From Arcticibacterium sp047623945 (lineage in GTDB: Bacteria > Bacteroidota > Bacteroidia > Cytophagales > Spirosomataceae), in assembly GCA_047623945.1 (NCBI GenBank), contig JBLHOT010000007.1, positions 1 to 64,000 on the forward strand: DNA of 64,000 nucleotides, read 5' to 3'. Of the stretch, positions 52,714-61,965 are shown piece after piece. Each line of letters opens with the position of its first letter. Position 1 is the first letter of the stretch. Under the pieces are notes generated by a model. It saw only the letters and a program-made list of their open reading frames with translations, had not been told where the DNA came from and ran no database searches. Both the position numbers and the translations under genes were made by a program.

Positions 52714-54459
52714 CTAAAGTCCCCCACCCTTAACTCCTTTCATTATAAATTCTGATGCTCGCATTGATAATGCCAAAATAGTCCAAGTAGGGTTTTTATC
52801 TGCCTGCGACACGAAGGCACCGCCGTCTACTACAAAGAGGTTTTTTACATCATGGGCCTGATTATTTCCATTCAAAACCGACTTATTTGGATCTGAACCC
52901 ATTCTAACTGTTCCTACCTCATGAATAATTTGACCCGGATTAGCCAATCCATAATCATTGCTGGCATCTGGTTTTTTACCCATGGCTACACCACCCATGG
53001 CTTCAATAATATTCTCAAAGGTATCCTGCATGTGTTTGGCTTGCTTACGCTCAAAGTCGCTCCATTTATAATTAAACCTTAGAACAGGTATACCCCATTT
53101 GTCTACCACATTTGGGTCTATTTCGCAGTAATTATCCTCTCTAGCTACAGCCTCTCCTCTACCAGCCATATGAATCATAGAGCCATAAAAACGTCTATAA
53201 TCATCTTTCAATGAGGCTCCATATCCACCAGCCTTTTTCATAGAACCATCACGGGTAGGGAATTTACCATTTAGGTTTTCCATACCAAATCCGAAACCAT
53301 ATGAGGGCTGTGTCATTCCACCGCCATACTCAATATGGTAACCTCTTGGGAAGTCTAGTTTTGAATTATCTAACCACCATGGCGAATACACGTGTAAACC
53401 GCCTACGCCATCTTCATTATATCTTTTTCTATCTGTCAAACCTGGCACAAAACCAGCCCTAGAAGAACCCGTGGAGTCATGTAAGTACTTACCAACCACA
53501 CCTGAAGAATTTGCCAATCCGTTTTGAAATCTAGAAGATTTAGAATTCAAGAGTAATCTAGATGACTCACAGGCACTCGCTGCCAAAATCACAATTTTAG
53601 CCCTTACGGTTACTTCTTCATTCGTGTGTTTATCTACATAAGAAACTCCTATTGCTTTGCCATTTTCATCCGTTAAAACCTCCCTAGCCATGGCATTGTT
53701 AATCAGGGTTAAGTTTCCCGTTTTCATCGCTGGAATACATAAAACAGAACTAGCAGAAAAGTCTGCGTAAGCTTGACAACCTCTATTGCATTGATGGCAA
53801 TAAAAACATGAACCACGTTCATTATTTATAGGTTTCGTCAATATTGATAACCTAGATGGAATAGTAGTTACGCCAGTTTTTTTATTGGCCTCCATAAACA
53901 TCAGTTCGTGTAAACGAGGCTTAGGTGCAGGCAAGAAAATACTGTCTGGGTCATCTGGTAAGCCTTCATAACTTCCAAAAACGCCCACTAGTTTTTCAAC
54001 CTCATCGTAATAAGGAGCCACATCTGAATAGGAAATTGGCCAGTTTTCACCTAGACCATCTATGTCTTTTCTCTTGAAATCTTTTGGGCCAAATCGTAAA
54101 GAAATTCTTCCCCAATGGTTTGTTCTCCCCCCTAGCATTCTAGATCTAAACCATCCGAATTTAGAGCCGTCCTTTTGAGTATAAGGTTCGCCTTCTAATT
54201 CCCAACCACCCCAAGCGGCATCAAAATCGCCAAAGTTTCTGAATTTTGAACTGGCTCCTCTACGGGCAGATTCCCATGGGTTTTTTAGCTGTGTAATATA
54301 TTTAGGATCGGCGGGGTCATAATAACCTCCAGCTTCCAGCATACATACTTTTGCTCCTGCTTTGGTAAGTTGGTGTGCGGCCATTCCGCCTCCAGCACCA
54401 GAGCCCACTATTAAAACGTCGTACTCTTTGGCTGTTTCTTTTATCTGAAAAGGTTTCAT
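52714..54459 (-). CDS. GMC-family FAD-dependent oxidoreductase (gluconate/choline dehydrogenase-like)
   Basis: A 581-residue catalytic subunit. The FAD motif is YDVLIVGSGAGGGMAAHQLT near residue 15, with LGGRTNHWGRISLR near residue 110 and cysteine-rich SCFYCHQCNRGCQAYADFS near residue 220, a feature of the membrane-bound dehydrogenase type. The C-terminal active-site region is IIHEVGTVRMGSDPNKSVLN then VKNLFVVDGGAFVSQADKNP, with the family His and Asn. It would oxidise a sugar or polyol in the periplasm, carried there by the Tat-exported subunit 3. Substrate not assigned. Confidence 0.92.
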   Translation of the reverse strand: MKPFQIKETAKEYDVLIVGSGAGGGMAAHQLTKAGAKVCMLEAGGYYDPADPKYITQLKNPWESARRGASSKFRNFGDFDAAWGGWELEGEPYTQKDGSKFGWFRSRMLGGRTNHWGRISLRFGPKDFKRKDIDGLGENWPISYSDVAPYYDEVEKLVGVFGSYEGLPDDPDSIFLPAPKPRLHELMFMEANKKTGVTTIPSRLSILTKPINNERGSCFYCHQCNRGCQAYADFSASSVLCIPAMKTGNLTLINNAMAREVLTDENGKAIGVSYVDKHTNEEVTVRAKIVILAASACESSRLLLNSKSSRFQNGLANSSGVVGKYLHDSTGSSRAGFVPGLTDRKRYNEDGVGGLHVYSPWWLDNSKLDFPRGYHIEYGGGMTQPSYGFGFGMENLNGKFPTRDGSMKKAGGYGASLKDDYRRFYGSMIHMAGRGEAVAREDNYCEIDPNVVDKWGIPVLRFNYKWSDFERKQAKHMQDTFENIIEAMGGVAMGKKPDASNDYGLANPGQIIHEVGTVRMGSDPNKSVLNGNNQAHDVKNLFVVDGGAFVSQADKNPTWTILALSMRASEFIMKGVKGGGL

Positions 54460-54596
54460 GTATTAACGGGGTTGAATTATTATGTACCAATCTAGCCAAT
54501 ATAAATTAGAAAATAAAAATAAAAAGCCAATGGAATGGCTTCTTTATGGAAAGTGAAGACAAATTGGTTTATAAAGAATTCTTACGGTCCAAAATA

Positions 54597-55694
54597 TCAC
54601 TTAATTAGGCCAGCAATCTGTAGGGAGAGATCCAAAAAAACAATCTTGGCTCTGACGTTTCTTTCTAAATGAAAAATGCCTTCATCTACCAGCTGAGTGA
54701 TTTTATGAAGATTATCCATCTTAAAGGCTTTGGAGAATTTACGAACGAACTCCTCCTCTTTAGCTTCCAGTTTTACTAAGCTATCATTCCCACTGGCTAC
54801 TAAAAAAAGTTCTCGGAAAATGCTTAATGAATATTCGAAAATCTGCTTTTGATGCTCTTTAGAAAAAGTATCAAACTCGTCTGCCATTGGTACCAGATCC
54901 ATAACATTAAATGCGTAGCAAAACCTCATCCAGTTGGCAAACCAGTCGTGTTCATTTTCATTTTTAGAAGCTGAAAGCTTCAATGCCTTGTTTAAATTAC
55001 CATTGGATAAAAGTGCAATTTCCTTAGCTCTGTTTTCGGTTTGACCAGCTCGAGCCAAAAAAGTCTTGACATCTTCATCTTTAAATTTTGGCACCGCAAA
55101 ACGCTGCACTCTGGATAAAATGGTAGTCAATAAATGCTGGGAATCATTGCAGACCAACAGGAAGAAAGTTTGAGATGGCGGCTCTTCCAAGATCTTCAAA
55201 ATGGCATTGGCCGTTCCTATACTTAGCATTTCTGGTAGCCAAATATAAACGAGTTTATAACCGCCCTCATAAGACTTAAGAGACAAGTTTTGAATCAACT
55301 TCCGAGCTTCCTCCACAGGTATATTCCCTTGTTTTATACTGATTGTCTCTAACCAGTCTGTAAGGTTTCCGTAAACATTTTCTCTAGCGAAGGAACGCCA
55401 TTCGTTCATGAAATTCTCCGAAAGAACCTTTTTCCCTCCTGCCGTAGGGAAAATAAAAGACACATCTGGGTGAGCAAGTTTATCAATTTTAGAACAGGAA
55501 GCACATTTTCCACAAGAATCAGTCTCCGTAGAATTCTTACAATTTACATAAGCTCCAAAAGCCAAGGCTAAGGCCAAATTACCAGAACCCTGAGAGCCAT
55601 GAAATAGCTGGGCATGAGCCACATGATTCTTTTTCACCGACTGAATCAAAGTGGCCTTTTGGGCATCCAATCCTATAATATCTCCAAATCTCAT
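54597..55694 (-). CDS. holB: DNA polymerase III delta' subunit
   Basis: A 365-residue clamp-loader protein. The AAA+ fold starts FGDIIGLDAQKATLIQSVKK and has the degenerate Walker loop HGSQGSGNLALALAF. The four-Cys zinc module is present in CKNSTETDSCGKCASCSKID. Later blocks are KLVYIWLPEMLSIGTANAIL and ILSRVQRF (sensor/SRC-like). It helps load the sliding clamp. Its start is immediately after the stop of the upstream GlmU-like gene, so the two are coupled. Confidence 0.92.
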   Translation of the reverse strand: MRFGDIIGLDAQKATLIQSVKKNHVAHAQLFHGSQGSGNLALALAFGAYVNCKNSTETDSCGKCASCSKIDKLAHPDVSFIFPTAGGKKVLSENFMNEWRSFARENVYGNLTDWLETISIKQGNIPVEEARKLIQNLSLKSYEGGYKLVYIWLPEMLSIGTANAILKILEEPPSQTFFLLVCNDSQHLLTTILSRVQRFAVPKFKDEDVKTFLARAGQTENRAKEIALLSNGNLNKALKLSASKNENEHDWFANWMRFCYAFNVMDLVPMADEFDTFSKEHQKQIFEYSLSIFRELFLVASGNDSLVKLEAKEEEFVRKFSKAFKMDNLHKITQLVDEGIFHLERNVRAKIVFLDLSLQIAGLIK

Positions 55695-56870
55695 CTAGGA
55701 ATATTCTTCAGGTTTATTATCTAAAATATGCTTTAGCATATATTCCTCCTCTATACTAAGAACTAGGTTTCTACGACCCATGGTGGCATTTATGACTCCT
55801 TTGGCTTTTTCAAACCTATAATTTGTATAGCCTTCTGCCTTTCCGCCCCAAGTAAAAGATGGGATAAACTTTTCTTGGAAACCAGCTCCAAAAACATTGG
55901 CACATACACCTATTACTGTTCCTGTATTAAACATGGTACTTATGCCTACCTTAGTATAATCTCCCATGAAAGTACCACAAAAGAGCTCCCCTGTGGGCTC
56001 TAAAGCTTCGCTGTCATAATTGTATAGTTTTACCTCCTTATAATCATTTTTGAGGTTAGAGTTATTGGTATTTGCACCCAAATTACACCATTCTCCAATA
56101 TATGAGTTGCCTAAAAAGCCTTCATGAGCTTTATTAGAAAAGCCGTAGAAAATACTATTCCCCACCTCTCCACCAACTCTAGAGACTGGTCCTAGCGTAG
56201 TATTAGGTCTTATTCTAGCTCCGAAAGCCACCATACTGTCTTCTCCTATACTGGCTGGGCCTATCACCACTGCTCCTTCTTGAATCACAGCATTTTTCCC
56301 AATATAAATAGGGCCATTTTCTGCATTAAGCACGCAGGCTTTTAAGTCTACTCCTTTTTCTAAGAATATATTATGGAGGGCATATGTCCGAGTATGAATG
56401 TCTTTTATGGCTTCAGAAGTTCTTCCTTTGGTAAGGAGTGAAAAATCATGCTCAATTTCCTGAGCGTTTAAAAGGAATAAATCAGAGAGCTTCCTTAGGA
56501 CTTTGGACTCCCCTACTGCCAGCTGTTTGCTTTTACTGCTATCGTAATCACCAAACCTATCGGAGCAGTAGGCCACCACTTCTTTACCTGCTAAAATCAC
56601 TTCTCCGAAAACGAGACTATGAACCATTTTCACCAAGCCATCTGTAGGCAGGAATGAGCTATTGATGTACTTATTTTCTTTGACGGTATGGTACGCAAAT
56701 TTCTTTTGGAGATAGGCCACCGTCAGAAAAGAAACTCTGGCTTTGGTACGTTTCTCCCATTTTTCACTGATAGTCAAAGTACCCAAACGAAGGCTCGCAA
56801 TGGGTCTAGTAAGCGTTAAAGGCTTTAACTGATTTCTATATGTGGGGTCTTCAAAAAGAATAATATTCAT
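55695..56870 (-). CDS. GlmU-family putative sugar nucleotidyltransferase (TIGR03991)
   Basis: A 391-residue Bacteroidota-type protein. The N-terminal half is a diverged nucleotidyltransferase domain (MNIILFEDPTYRNQLKPLTL then TRPIASLRLGTLTISEKW). The C-terminal half is a left-handed beta-helix of hexapeptide repeats, such as IYIGKNAVIQEGAVVIGPAS and NTGTVIGVCANVFGAGF. This matches a conserved but poorly studied family near holB. It is not the canonical GlmU. The substrate is unknown. Confidence 0.85.
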   Translation of the reverse strand: MNIILFEDPTYRNQLKPLTLTRPIASLRLGTLTISEKWEKRTKARVSFLTVAYLQKKFAYHTVKENKYINSSFLPTDGLVKMVHSLVFGEVILAGKEVVAYCSDRFGDYDSSKSKQLAVGESKVLRKLSDLFLLNAQEIEHDFSLLTKGRTSEAIKDIHTRTYALHNIFLEKGVDLKACVLNAENGPIYIGKNAVIQEGAVVIGPASIGEDSMVAFGARIRPNTTLGPVSRVGGEVGNSIFYGFSNKAHEGFLGNSYIGEWCNLGANTNNSNLKNDYKEVKLYNYDSEALEPTGELFCGTFMGDYTKVGISTMFNTGTVIGVCANVFGAGFQEKFIPSFTWGGKAEGYTNYRFEKAKGVINATMGRRNLVLSIEEEYMLKHILDNKPEEYS

Positions 56871-56885
56871 GTCCTACAAAAATAA

Positions 56886-56914
56886 AACCTCATAGGCTGA
56901 TAACCTATGAGGCC
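56886..56914 (-). terminator. Rho-independent terminator of the subtilase gene
   Basis: CCTCATAGG (56888-56896) and CCTATGAGG (56904-56912) pair perfectly across a 7-base loop. On the minus strand it is followed by TTTTATTTTT. It lies 28 bases past the peptidase stop. Confidence 0.85.
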
Positions 56915-56939
56915 TATGCATTTATTCTGTTTTTTGGGC

Positions 56940-58532
56940 TTACTGCTGAGCTGTCATTTGATTAGCCATTAATACTGCGTTGTAGGCATTTATTATCCCC
57001 CCGCTTACACATAATTCGCCTAAAAGTGCCTTGCCCTTTCCTCCTGGGACATTTACTATAAGGCCCTCCAGTTTTACCGAGGAGTCTAGAATAATACTTT
57101 TAAGTTGTTGGGGAGTTAGGCTAGGAAAATAAGATTTCAATAAAGCAGCTACGCCAACCACAGCCGGCGACGCCATACTGGTACCATCTTGCTCGCTGTA
57201 TTTGGAATCTGGAACAGAACTGTACATGTCCACGCCTGGGGCAAAAACATCCACACCCATCCGCCCATAGTTACTAAAATCTGCTACTATGTTTTCTCCT
57301 ATTTCATGTGAAGAAGCCCCCACTGTTATCCAATTAGATGCCTGCCCTCCATTTTTATAATACTTAGATGGGTATTCAGGTTTTTTGTCAATATCAGAAT
57401 TGTCATTCCCTGCGGCGGCCACTAAGAGCACACCTTTAGACTCCGCATACTTAACAGCATCATCTACCCAGATTTTCTCTGGAGAATAGGGCTTACCAAA
57501 ACTCATATTTATAACCTGAGCTCCATTGTCTACGGCGTATCTAATGGCATTTGCCACATCCTTGTCTCTTTCATCTCCTCCTGGCACGGTTCTTACCACC
57601 ATAATTTTAACATTATCTGCCACACCCTTTATGCCTAAATCATTATGCCTATCAGCCCCAATAATTCCAGCCACATGGGTACCGTGCAAAGCTCTAGGGC
57701 CTCTCACCTCATTATTCCCATATTTGCCAAACTCCAGCTTTTCTGGATTATCACCTACCACAGAACGTGCATCAAAACTGGTATTGTAATTAAACTCTAA
57801 TTGGTCATTAAAATGCTCCAGACCTTCTTCAACACTGGCTGCATCTACTCCCATTTCGGCCAACCTAAGCCAGTATTGCTTAGCCCTACGAGCGTTTAGG
57901 CCAATTTCAGACTCTTTTATGTTTTGTACATCTTCTTTACTAAATACATCCCGACCCAAAACCTCGGCCAAAATCTCCGTCGTTATATTCAAATTCTCCT
58001 TAAGTCCTTCATAAATAGGCAAATACTGCTCTGCCTCCTTTCTTTTTTCTACTATCTCCTTTTGAATTTTCTTAAGGGTATTGTACTCTTCTCTATATTT
58101 CCTGAGTAGTCTTTTCTTAGGGTTTTCGCCAAAAAGGGCTTTGTACTTATTATAAAGCCTTGCAGATTCTTGCTGCTCTTGAACCACGTCTGTTCCATCT
58201 GCTCCACCGATAAAGTCCCAACCATTTATATCATCAATAAAACCATTCCCATCATCATCTTTACCATTTCCAGGGACTTCATCTTCGTTAATCCAGATTT
58301 TTCCTTTTAAGTCTTCATGCTCAATATCTACTCCAGAATCTATAACACCTACTATTACTGTTTCAGAAGACCTCCCTTTTAAAAGTTCTTCATAGGCTTT
58401 TTCTACGCTCATCCCGCGTAAGCCATCTTTCTCAAAATCTAGGTTAAACCAATTTGCTTTGATTTTCAAATCTTGAGAATAGGCACTTACAGACATTAAA
58501 AAAAAGGCAGACACTAGTGCAAAAGGCTTCAT
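56940..58532 (-). CDS. S8-family serine peptidase (subtilase) with long insertion
   Basis: A 530-residue exported subtilase with signal peptide MKPFALVSAFFLMSVSAYSQ. Catalytic residues are Asp65 in VIVGVIDSGVDIEHEDL, His283 in LHGTHVAGIIGAD and Ser452 in QDGTSMASPAVVG; Asn377 (AAAGNDN) serves as oxyanion residue. The Asp-His spacing is about 218 residues instead of the usual few dozen. The extra stretch, residues 115-270, is charged, helical and coiled-coil-like. A DDDGNGFIDDINGWDF loop, possibly calcium-binding, precedes it. A separate terminator follows. Confidence 0.92.
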   Translation of the reverse strand: MKPFALVSAFFLMSVSAYSQDLKIKANWFNLDFEKDGLRGMSVEKAYEELLKGRSSETVIVGVIDSGVDIEHEDLKGKIWINEDEVPGNGKDDDGNGFIDDINGWDFIGGADGTDVVQEQQESARLYNKYKALFGENPKKRLLRKYREEYNTLKKIQKEIVEKRKEAEQYLPIYEGLKENLNITTEILAEVLGRDVFSKEDVQNIKESEIGLNARRAKQYWLRLAEMGVDAASVEEGLEHFNDQLEFNYNTSFDARSVVGDNPEKLEFGKYGNNEVRGPRALHGTHVAGIIGADRHNDLGIKGVADNVKIMVVRTVPGGDERDKDVANAIRYAVDNGAQVINMSFGKPYSPEKIWVDDAVKYAESKGVLLVAAAGNDNSDIDKKPEYPSKYYKNGGQASNWITVGASSHEIGENIVADFSNYGRMGVDVFAPGVDMYSSVPDSKYSEQDGTSMASPAVVGVAALLKSYFPSLTPQQLKSIILDSSVKLEGLIVNVPGGKGKALLGELCVSGGIINAYNAVLMANQMTAQQ

Positions 58533-58663
58533 TCGGTCGAGTTTGTTGAATAAGCTGCGAAATAAGTGATTAACTGTTAGAGTTTATCATTTATTGTAAA
58601 ACTCTTCATTAAACTCTTGGTAGGTACATTGTTAGAATGGTAAAGCCCCTTTGAATTTAAAAA

Positions 58664-58692
58664 AAATCCCCGTCTGAAAAGACGAGGATTAA
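58664..58692 (-). terminator. Rho-independent terminator of the DUF937-OmpA gene
   Basis: The 11-base arms (58665-58675 and 58680-58690) pair with one mismatch round a GAAA loop. On the minus strand the stem is followed by eight T. It lies 22 bases past the stop. Confidence 0.9.
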
Positions 58693-58714
58693 ATTCCAGA
58701 ATTACATCTGAATG

Positions 58715-59989
58715 CTATTTTATTTTCACAACTACCGGCCCTTCACCTTTTATGGAATAAGGTAAAACTTTCAGTCGTGAAATATCAATTCCTGATTCAT
58801 ATAATAAGCCCTGAAGGCTGTAAGCCCTGTCTTCAGCAATAATCTTTGAACTGCCAGTTCCAGCTATTTCTAGGCTTTTCCCCGGATTGTCATAGAGAAA
58901 GTTAATCAATTCGCCAACAGCACCTGAGTTACTTACTTCGGCACTATTCATTTTGAAACTCAAATTGTTTATTGCGAAAAAAGACCTTGAACTTCTTAGT
59001 TTCACAGCCATTGACCTCGTATCTATCAAGGCTGGCGTTTCTATAGTAACAGTAGTGTTCTGAGGTATTTGAAGGGAGATAACTTCATCTTTTTCCTCTA
59101 AATTTCCCTCATCCACTGGGGCTTCTAGCTCAGTTTTTTGGTCCAAAGACCCTTCTTCCTTGGAGTTATTTTCATTTCTCTCCATGTCTAATTCTTCAAA
59201 AATACCATCGTCTATGGAATTCATATCGGAGGAGTCAGAAATACTCGTCACAATTTCTTGTTTAGTCTGTGGGGCCAAATACTTGTCCTTTAGAGTATAA
59301 TATGCTACTACCAGCCCTAATAAGGCTAAAAGAACCCAAGCAATCCAATTCAGTTTATCTCCTGAGGGCTCTTTACGTTTTTTGTAAACTTGACGATACT
59401 CTTGGGTAACTTCACTTTCTACTAAATTGTTTTTGATCGGATGACGCACACCATTATCTGAAAACCCTAGAGCACTTAGTAAACTAGAAGATACTTCAGG
59501 ATCAAGCGTCATTTTTTCGTTCTGAAGTCTTGAACTAAATTGATTCTTATCTAAGTTTTCTATTTTTATATTTTTGCCCATTACTCCTAAAACTAGCGGA
59601 GCTGCCAAGCTAAATAATGAACTGGCAGAAGCTTCACTAATGCCACCTAAGCTAGTTATCTTGTTGATAACTTTTTCAATGTTGTTTCCAAAAAAATGGC
59701 TATTGATATTCTTCCCGATAGTTATGAGAAGCTTCATTTTATCAGAATTCCCAAATAAGCCTAATAAGTTATCGGTTAAATCTCCAGAGTGACCGCCATC
59801 ATTAATGACCTTTAAGACAGCAGAGGCATCTCCGTTTCTTTGAGCTATTTCTTTTAGCCCCCCCAACATAGCGTTCAATGTAAGGTCAAAAGATTTCTCT
59901 ACAGATTTTTTAGATTCTCCTAAAAACTGACAAATTTTCTCTTCCTCAGCTTCGCCAATTCTTGACTTCAAGCTATTTATAATTTCCAT
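58715..59989 (-). CDS. DUF937 protein with single membrane helix and C-terminal OmpA-like domain
   Basis: A 424-residue protein. The N-terminal part (residues about 1-170) is a DUF937 domain with KSFDLTLNAMLGGLKEIAQR and LFGNSDKMKLLITIGKNINS. A membrane helix, NWIAWVLLALLGLVVAYYTL, lies near residue 217. An acidic linker follows, then a domain with the OmpA pattern: INNLSFKMNSAEVSNSGAVG, LEIAGTGSSKIIAEDRAYSL and SGIDISRLKVLP. DUF937 would be cytoplasmic and the OmpA part periplasmic if the helix spans once. Function unknown; the layout suggests a link between cytoplasm and cell wall. Confidence 0.82.
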   Translation of the reverse strand: MEIINSLKSRIGEAEEEKICQFLGESKKSVEKSFDLTLNAMLGGLKEIAQRNGDASAVLKVINDGGHSGDLTDNLLGLFGNSDKMKLLITIGKNINSHFFGNNIEKVINKITSLGGISEASASSLFSLAAPLVLGVMGKNIKIENLDKNQFSSRLQNEKMTLDPEVSSSLLSALGFSDNGVRHPIKNNLVESEVTQEYRQVYKKRKEPSGDKLNWIAWVLLALLGLVVAYYTLKDKYLAPQTKQEIVTSISDSSDMNSIDDGIFEELDMERNENNSKEEGSLDQKTELEAPVDEGNLEEKDEVISLQIPQNTTVTIETPALIDTRSMAVKLRSSRSFFAINNLSFKMNSAEVSNSGAVGELINFLYDNPGKSLEIAGTGSSKIIAEDRAYSLQGLLYESGIDISRLKVLPYSIKGEGPVVVKIK

Positions 59990-60093
59990 TTTCCCTTCTC
60001 AAATTGTAGTACTCTTTATTCACTCAGCAGTAGTGCATTGTTATTTACAATAATGATGCCCAAATCCTCTATTAAATGATAATCAAAAACAGT

Positions 60094-61167
60094 TTAATAA
60101 TTATTATTTATGGCCTCTAATAGCACTATATATTTAGAAACCCCACTTTTTATTTCACTTAAAAAAATGTATTCATCAGCAGAATGAGAGCGAGAAGACT
60201 CCCCTGGGCCAAGCTTGACAGTCTCAAAAGGCATCAGAGCTTGATCTGATAATGTGGGTGAGCCATACGTTTTGAAGCCTAATTTTTCGGCAGTTTTGAC
60301 CAAAACATGCTTTTTAGAAATCCCCGAAGAATTTAATCGAATCGATCTTGGCATCACTTCACAGCTTACGTTTTTTTTAATAATCTCTATGGTCTCTTCT
60401 AAAGAATACGCATCTGTAACTCTTACATCCACTGTAAAATTGCATTCGTCAGGCACTACATTATGCTGGGCCCCAGCATGTATCAAAGTAAGAGACATTT
60501 TCATTTCGCCCAAAGTAGCCGATTTCTTAGGAAACCTAAAAGTCCTAAACCACTCCATATCTGTCATAGCTTTATAAATGGCATTTTCTCCTTCTTCTCT
60601 AGCCGCATGCCCCGGCTTACCTTTCATTTTACAGTCTAAGACCAACAGTCCTTTTTCAGCTACCGATAAATCCATACTTGTAGGCTCTCCCACTATACCA
60701 AATGCTATATCTGGTAGCTTAGGCAATAATGCCTCAATACCATTCTTGCCTGAAATTTCTTCCTCTGCCGTTGCGGCCAGAATTAAATTAAACTTAAGGT
60801 CTGACTTGTAAAAGAAATACTCGAATGCCGCCATCAAGGAGACCAAAGGTCCTCCAGCATCATTACTACCCAAGCCAAACAACTTATCTCCTTCTAATAT
60901 AGGCAGGAAAGGATCCTTTGTATACGAGGCATTTGGCTTCACCGTATCATGGTGACTGTTTAAAAGTATCGTTGGTTTTTCTTTATCAAAAAACTGATTC
61001 CTGGCCCATACATTGTTCAAATGTCTAGAGAAAGGTATGTTCCGTTCTCTAAAAAACTCCTCTATCGCATAGGCTGTTTTGTCTTCCTGCCTGCTTAAAG
61101 ATGGAATACTTATAAGTTTTTTTAGCAGCGTAATGGCTCCTTCGGAAATAGTTTTATCCAAAATCAT
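60094..61167 (-). CDS. argE: M20-family deacylase, probable arginine pathway ArgE-like enzyme
   Basis: A 357-residue M20 metallopeptidase. Metal ligands are seen in LLNSHHDTVKPN (His, Asp), LFGLGSNDAGGPLVSLMAAF (Asp) and LILAATAEEEISG (the Glu pair). The final His is in RSHSADEYIFLSEI. The gene lies 13 bases after argB in one operon, so it probably removes the acyl group from acetyl- or succinyl-ornithine. Bacteroidota often use succinylated intermediates, so the exact acyl is open. Confidence 0.85.
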   Translation of the reverse strand: MILDKTISEGAITLLKKLISIPSLSRQEDKTAYAIEEFFRERNIPFSRHLNNVWARNQFFDKEKPTILLNSHHDTVKPNASYTKDPFLPILEGDKLFGLGSNDAGGPLVSLMAAFEYFFYKSDLKFNLILAATAEEEISGKNGIEALLPKLPDIAFGIVGEPTSMDLSVAEKGLLVLDCKMKGKPGHAAREEGENAIYKAMTDMEWFRTFRFPKKSATLGEMKMSLTLIHAGAQHNVVPDECNFTVDVRVTDAYSLEETIEIIKKNVSCEVMPRSIRLNSSGISKKHVLVKTAEKLGFKTYGSPTLSDQALMPFETVKLGPGESSRSHSADEYIFLSEIKSGVSKYIVLLEAINNNY

Positions 61168-61180
61168 TTTTTAAGTTTCC

Positions 61181-61963
61181 TTAAATCAATACCTGTGTGC
61201 CTGTTTCTCCCTTTTCCACAGCCTCTATAAGCTCATCTGCTTCGCAAATGATCACTTTCTTTACTCCTTTCTGTACGGCGTCAAAAGCGTTATCTAATTT
61301 AGGAATCATCCCGTCATAAATAATACCTTCCTTTTTATAAGATGCATAACTCTCCGGTTTTAAAACAGGTATTACTGAATTATCATCCTCTGGGTCTGAG
61401 AGTACTCCTTTCTTTTCAAAACAATAAATGAGATTTACAATTCTTTCCCCAGCCAAGGCCGTGGCAATAGCGGAGGCTTGTGTATCTGCATTCGTATTCA
61501 AAACACCATAGTCTGGACTGTAAGTAAGTGGGGCAAATACCGGTGTAATGTTTTGCGATAGTAAAGTCTTTATTAGCGAAGTGTTCACAAGTTCAATATC
61601 GCCTACAAAACCATAATCAATCGTTTTCACATCACGCTTTTTTGCCAAAATAACACCTCCATCTGCTCCGGTAAGACCTAGTGCATTCGTCTTTTTAGAT
61701 TGGAGGCTAGCTACTATCTTCTTATTCACTAAGCCACCATATACCATCGTAACCACTTCACGCATTGGCTCATCCGTAATTCGCCTTCCTTCTATCATCT
61801 TGGTTTTCACACCTAACTTCTTGGCAATTTCGGTCGCTATTTTACCACCACCATGCACTAAAATCTTATCTCCTTTTAAACTGGCAAAAGCCGTAAGAAA
61901 CCTTTCAAGCTTGGCTTCATCATTGACTACGTTTCCTCCAATCTTTACAATATTAATAGGCAT
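61181..61963 (-). CDS. argB: Acetylglutamate kinase (N-acetyl or N-succinyl glutamate)
   Basis: A 260-residue amino-acid kinase. The start INIVKIGGNVVNDEAKLERF and KILVHGGGKIATEIAKKLGV give the phosphate-binding glycine loops. VNKKIVASLQSKKTNALGLT then GADGGVILAKKR, and YGVLNTNADTQASAIATALA, complete the substrate and ATP sites. It phosphorylates the gamma-carboxyl of acylated glutamate in arginine synthesis. The upstream adenine deaminase gene ends two bases ahead, and argE follows 13 bases later. Confidence 0.93.
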   Translation of the reverse strand: MPINIVKIGGNVVNDEAKLERFLTAFASLKGDKILVHGGGKIATEIAKKLGVKTKMIEGRRITDEPMREVVTMVYGGLVNKKIVASLQSKKTNALGLTGADGGVILAKKRDVKTIDYGFVGDIELVNTSLIKTLLSQNITPVFAPLTYSPDYGVLNTNADTQASAIATALAGERIVNLIYCFEKKGVLSDPEDDNSVIPVLKPESYASYKKEGIIYDGMIPKLDNAFDAVQKGVKKVIICEADELIEAVEKGETGTQVLI

Positions 61964-61965
61964 AG

